Shown piece by piece: positions 62,261 through 64,000 of a DNA stretch of 64,000 bases. The notes below the pieces were generated by a model, which saw nothing but the letters and a program-made list of their open reading frames with translations, was not told the DNA's origin and made no database searches. The translations under genes were made by a program, and so were the position numbers. How positions within the stretch are numbered: position 1 is the stretch's first letter; the number at the start of each line of letters is the position of its first letter. The stretch comes from Mycobacteroides salmoniphilum (GTDB lineage Bacteria; Actinomycetota; Actinomycetes; Mycobacteriales; Mycobacteriaceae): positions 4,154,001-4,218,000 of the forward strand of contig NZ_CP024633.1 in the NCBI RefSeq assembly GCF_004924335.1, read 5' to 3'.

Positions 62261-62914
62261 TCAGCAGGCGGTGCTCTTGGCGGTCCGGCAGATCGGTGCT
62301 GCCACATTTCGCAGAACCTGCTGGTCGTCGGCGTCTACCCAGGGCGAACCGACGGCACCGGTGATGGCGTTTGTCACGGTCAGTTCGGCCACCGTCCCGG
62401 TGCCCGGCGGCTCCACGACGTATAGCCGGTACTGAGGTTGCTTGCCGCCCTGCGCCGGCAGGCTCACGGTGGCCGCATGCCCGTTGGGTAGGTCGGCCAC
62501 CGTGACCTGAGCACCGATGGCGTTGAAGCAATGATCCAGCCTGGCGCGTAGGGACCGATAGACGGTCGAGGCGTACTGATCGGTCACCGAGGTGTCGCCG
62601 GGCCAGTGCGCGATCACCTGCACCGCCGTCCACCCGGACTCGTCCGAGCTCACCGACGACGACGCCGATTCGGGCGATTGCGGCAGACTCTCTCCCAGCG
62701 AGAAGCAGATATTCGCCGACCAGAAGGCCGGGCGGTCGACCGAGGTTGCGTTGCGCGCCAAGGGAGCCCAGTGTGAGACGTGGTCCATGGGAATGTCCCG
62801 CGGGTTGGTCCACACGGTGTCGGGCAAGGGCTTTGGATCCGCCGCCGCCGGAACCGCATTCCCCACGCAGGCAATCACGGCCATCGCCGAAACTGCCCGC
62901 AGCCACCCGCGCAT
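62261..62914 (-). CDS. Exported protein, tandem paralogue A
   Basis: A 217-residue secreted protein from ATG at 62914 (GTG at 62920 is also possible). A signal peptide covers residues 1-26 (WLRAVSAMAVIACVGNAVPAAA). The mature part starts DTVWTNPRDIPMDHVSHW and contains GWTAVQVIAHWPGDTSVTDQYASTVYRSL, then VAELTVTNAITGAVGSPWVD, ending in two Cys (PICRTAKSTAC). It is a clear paralogue of the next upstream gene. The pattern resembles extracellular sensor-like domains of mycobacteria (PknH-type), but I cannot confirm this. Confidence 0.7.
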   Translation of the reverse strand: MRGWLRAVSAMAVIACVGNAVPAAADPKPLPDTVWTNPRDIPMDHVSHWAPLARNATSVDRPAFWSANICFSLGESLPQSPESASSSVSSDESGWTAVQVIAHWPGDTSVTDQYASTVYRSLRARLDHCFNAIGAQVTVADLPNGHAATVSLPAQGGKQPQYRLYVVEPPGTGTVAELTVTNAITGAVGSPWVDADDQQVLRNVAAPICRTAKSTAC

Positions 62915-62933
62915 CGTCACACGAAATCCCGCC

Positions 62934-63590
62934 TTAGCAGGAGCCCTTGCACAACGGCTGGGCGAGCGCACGCAAGACCGTCGCATCATCGACGGGCTTC
63001 CACGGCGAGGGCTCGCGGCCCGTGCGGGGCACCGTGACCGCAAGCTCCGAAACGGTGCCCGACTCCGGCGGAACCACGTTGTAGATGTGCACCTCGCTGG
63101 TGGGGTTGTCGCGCTCCTTGCCTACCAGCAGAGTCGCCGCAAAGCCGTACCACGAAGGCGCAGGGCGCAAGTCGACGCTGATGACGTCACCGACTCCCGG
63201 GCAGTAGTTGAGCTGAGACCGAATAGCGCTCTGGAAGGCCGAGGCTCCATCGGTGTTTCCTTCGGGCCACTGCCCCGCCGCCTGCACCACGGACGCCGCG
63301 GTGCCGGACGCGGCCTGCGTGGCAATGGCTGAGGCCGGCGGCAGCACGTCCGCCGACGTGGTGCCACAGAGCCGCATGCTGAGGAAGGAAGCCCGGCCCG
63401 TTGCGGTCGGGTTGGCCGCTGACCAGTGGTATTCGCCGTTCATGGGAATCTCGCCGGGGCTGATCCACACACTGGCGGGCACGGGCCTGGATGCGGGCCC
63501 GGCCGGATTAGGGGTGGGATCGGCCGCTGCCGTCGCCGTGCTGAATCCGGCCGCGAGGACCCCGGTCGCGGCCAACAGACGCATCATCAT
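62934..63590 (-). CDS. Exported protein, tandem paralogue B
   Basis: A 218-residue secreted protein; three ATGs in a row (63590, 63587, 63584) leave the start slightly open. The signal peptide is MRLLAATGVLAAGFSTATA-like (residues 3-22). The mature part parallels paralogue A: ASVWISPGEIPMNGEYHW, SVVQAAGQWPEGNTDGASAFQSAI, VSELAVTVPRTGREPSPWKPVDD and the final PLCKGSC. Conserved Trp, Pro and paired Cys positions show a duplication. It is 4 bp downstream of iniC, so export with an envelope-stress role is possible by association only. Confidence 0.7.
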   Translation of the reverse strand: MMMRLLAATGVLAAGFSTATAAADPTPNPAGPASRPVPASVWISPGEIPMNGEYHWSAANPTATGRASFLSMRLCGTTSADVLPPASAIATQAASGTAASVVQAAGQWPEGNTDGASAFQSAIRSQLNYCPGVGDVISVDLRPAPSWYGFAATLLVGKERDNPTSEVHIYNVVPPESGTVSELAVTVPRTGREPSPWKPVDDATVLRALAQPLCKGSC

Positions 63591-63594
63591 GTGC

Positions 63595-64000
63595 TCAGTA
63601 TGCCGGGCGCTCGTGCGTAGACAACTGGGTGAGTATGCCTTCGGCACTGCGGACCGCGGCCAAACACAGCCGGCTGGTGAACGGATCATTGAGCGGATAC
63701 GCGGCCCGCGCCCGCCAGCGTCCCACCGCATCGAGGGCCGCACGCCGCGGATCCGGGCGCGTCTCGTCCAGACCCAATCGGGCAGCGGCATCCGTGCCGG
63801 ACGCCCCCAGCAGCCTGCGAATGAGCACCGTCTCGTGTTCGGTGAGCGTGGTGGTCCGCGAGGAGAGCTCCGCCAGCAGCCGCAGCTCGTCGAAGGCGTG
63901 CGTGTCGGCGAGCAGCGGATCGATGTCCTCGATGACCTGGCGCCCGCCCTGGACCGGATGAGCGGTCAGTACCTGTCGAGCCGACAGCAGTGCGGTATGC
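63595..64000 (-). CDS. iniC: IniC, dynamin-like protein (C-terminal part; 5' end outside window)
   Basis: About 135 codons of the 3' end are visible. The stretch IEDIDPLLADTHAFDELRLL, then LIRRLLGASGTDAAARLGLD and RWRARAAYPLNDPFTSRLCL, AAVRSAEGILT closely follows the C-terminus of M. tuberculosis IniC (Rv0343) as I recall it. IniC is a dynamin-like GTPase family member of the isoniazid-inducible iniBAC operon that helps maintain the plasma membrane; the GTPase domain would lie beyond the window. In M. tuberculosis iniC also lies close to dnaK. Confidence 0.85.
   Translation of the reverse strand, partial: HTALLSARQVLTAHPVQGGRQVIEDIDPLLADTHAFDELRLLAELSSRTTTLTEHETVLIRRLLGASGTDAAARLGLDETRPDPRRAALDAVGRWRARAAYPLNDPFTSRLCLAAVRSAEGILTQLSTHERPAY

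Overview
The window is GC-rich and densely coded, and it reads as a chromosome segment of a rapidly growing mycobacterium, most likely Mycobacteroides (M. abscessus/chelonae group). The basis is gene content and order: MmpS/MmpL transporters, F420-dependent enzymes, an HspR-DnaJ-GrpE-DnaK operon with HAIR operators, the end of iniC, and blocks that from memory match M. tuberculosis (Rv0350-Rv0353, Rv0356c-Rv0365c, Rv0380c-Rv0385, Rv0389-Rv0391, Rv0653c-Rv0654). No tRNA, rRNA, CRISPR array, insertion sequence or prophage was seen.

Layout. 1-3.0 kb: a polar amino-acid ABC importer operon ending in a GNAT acetyltransferase. 3.1-5.8 kb: an F420/FMN-type PPOX protein, and a TetR regulator divergent from a carotenoid cleavage oxygenase. 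5.75-10.4 kb: an accessory cassette, locally lower in GC, with a cytochrome P450, a 3Fe-4S ferredoxin, an AveC-like membrane protein, an NTF2-like protein and a divergent TetR gene; it sits beside a truncated Nudix gene. 10.4-13.9 kb: a lipoprotein-MmpL operon. 14-17.5 kb: purT, an anchored NTF2-like protein, a rhodanese and metZ. 17.5-24.5 kb: a UBP zinc finger with a Na+/H+ antiporter, a thioesterase with purA, and the Rv0358-Rv0361 block.

24.5-34.5 kb is one giant gene of about 3,356 codons. It encodes an exported protein with some 2,800 residues of Ala/Asp/Lys helical repeat (a 42-residue unit, 126 bp in the DNA), followed by about 460 residues of Gly-Gly-X sequence resembling the PGRS domain of PE_PGRS proteins but without a PE domain. 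It lies between Rv0361 and fba homologues and has an AT-rich upstream region. This is the best candidate here for an undescribed system.

34.9-42.4 kb: fba, a DedA protein, small exported proteins, a GH76-like protein, a SpoU methyltransferase, pyrE and a short-chain dehydrogenase. 42.5-45.8 kb: mmpS-mmpL. 46-57.4 kb is a proteostasis and stress block: clpB, three genes carrying four SRPBCC domains, a type II flavohaemoglobin-like gene, and hspR-dnaJ-grpE-dnaK. HspR probably represses both clpB and dnaK through the HAIR dyads seen upstream of each. 57.6-64 kb: a metallo-beta-lactamase-fold gene with an apparent frameshift, ccdA with a thioredoxin-like lipoprotein, an F420 luciferase-like oxidoreductase, two Thr-rich anchored proteins, two paralogous exported proteins, and the 3' end of iniC.

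Homology statements rest on recognised motifs and remembered family sequences; no database search was run.
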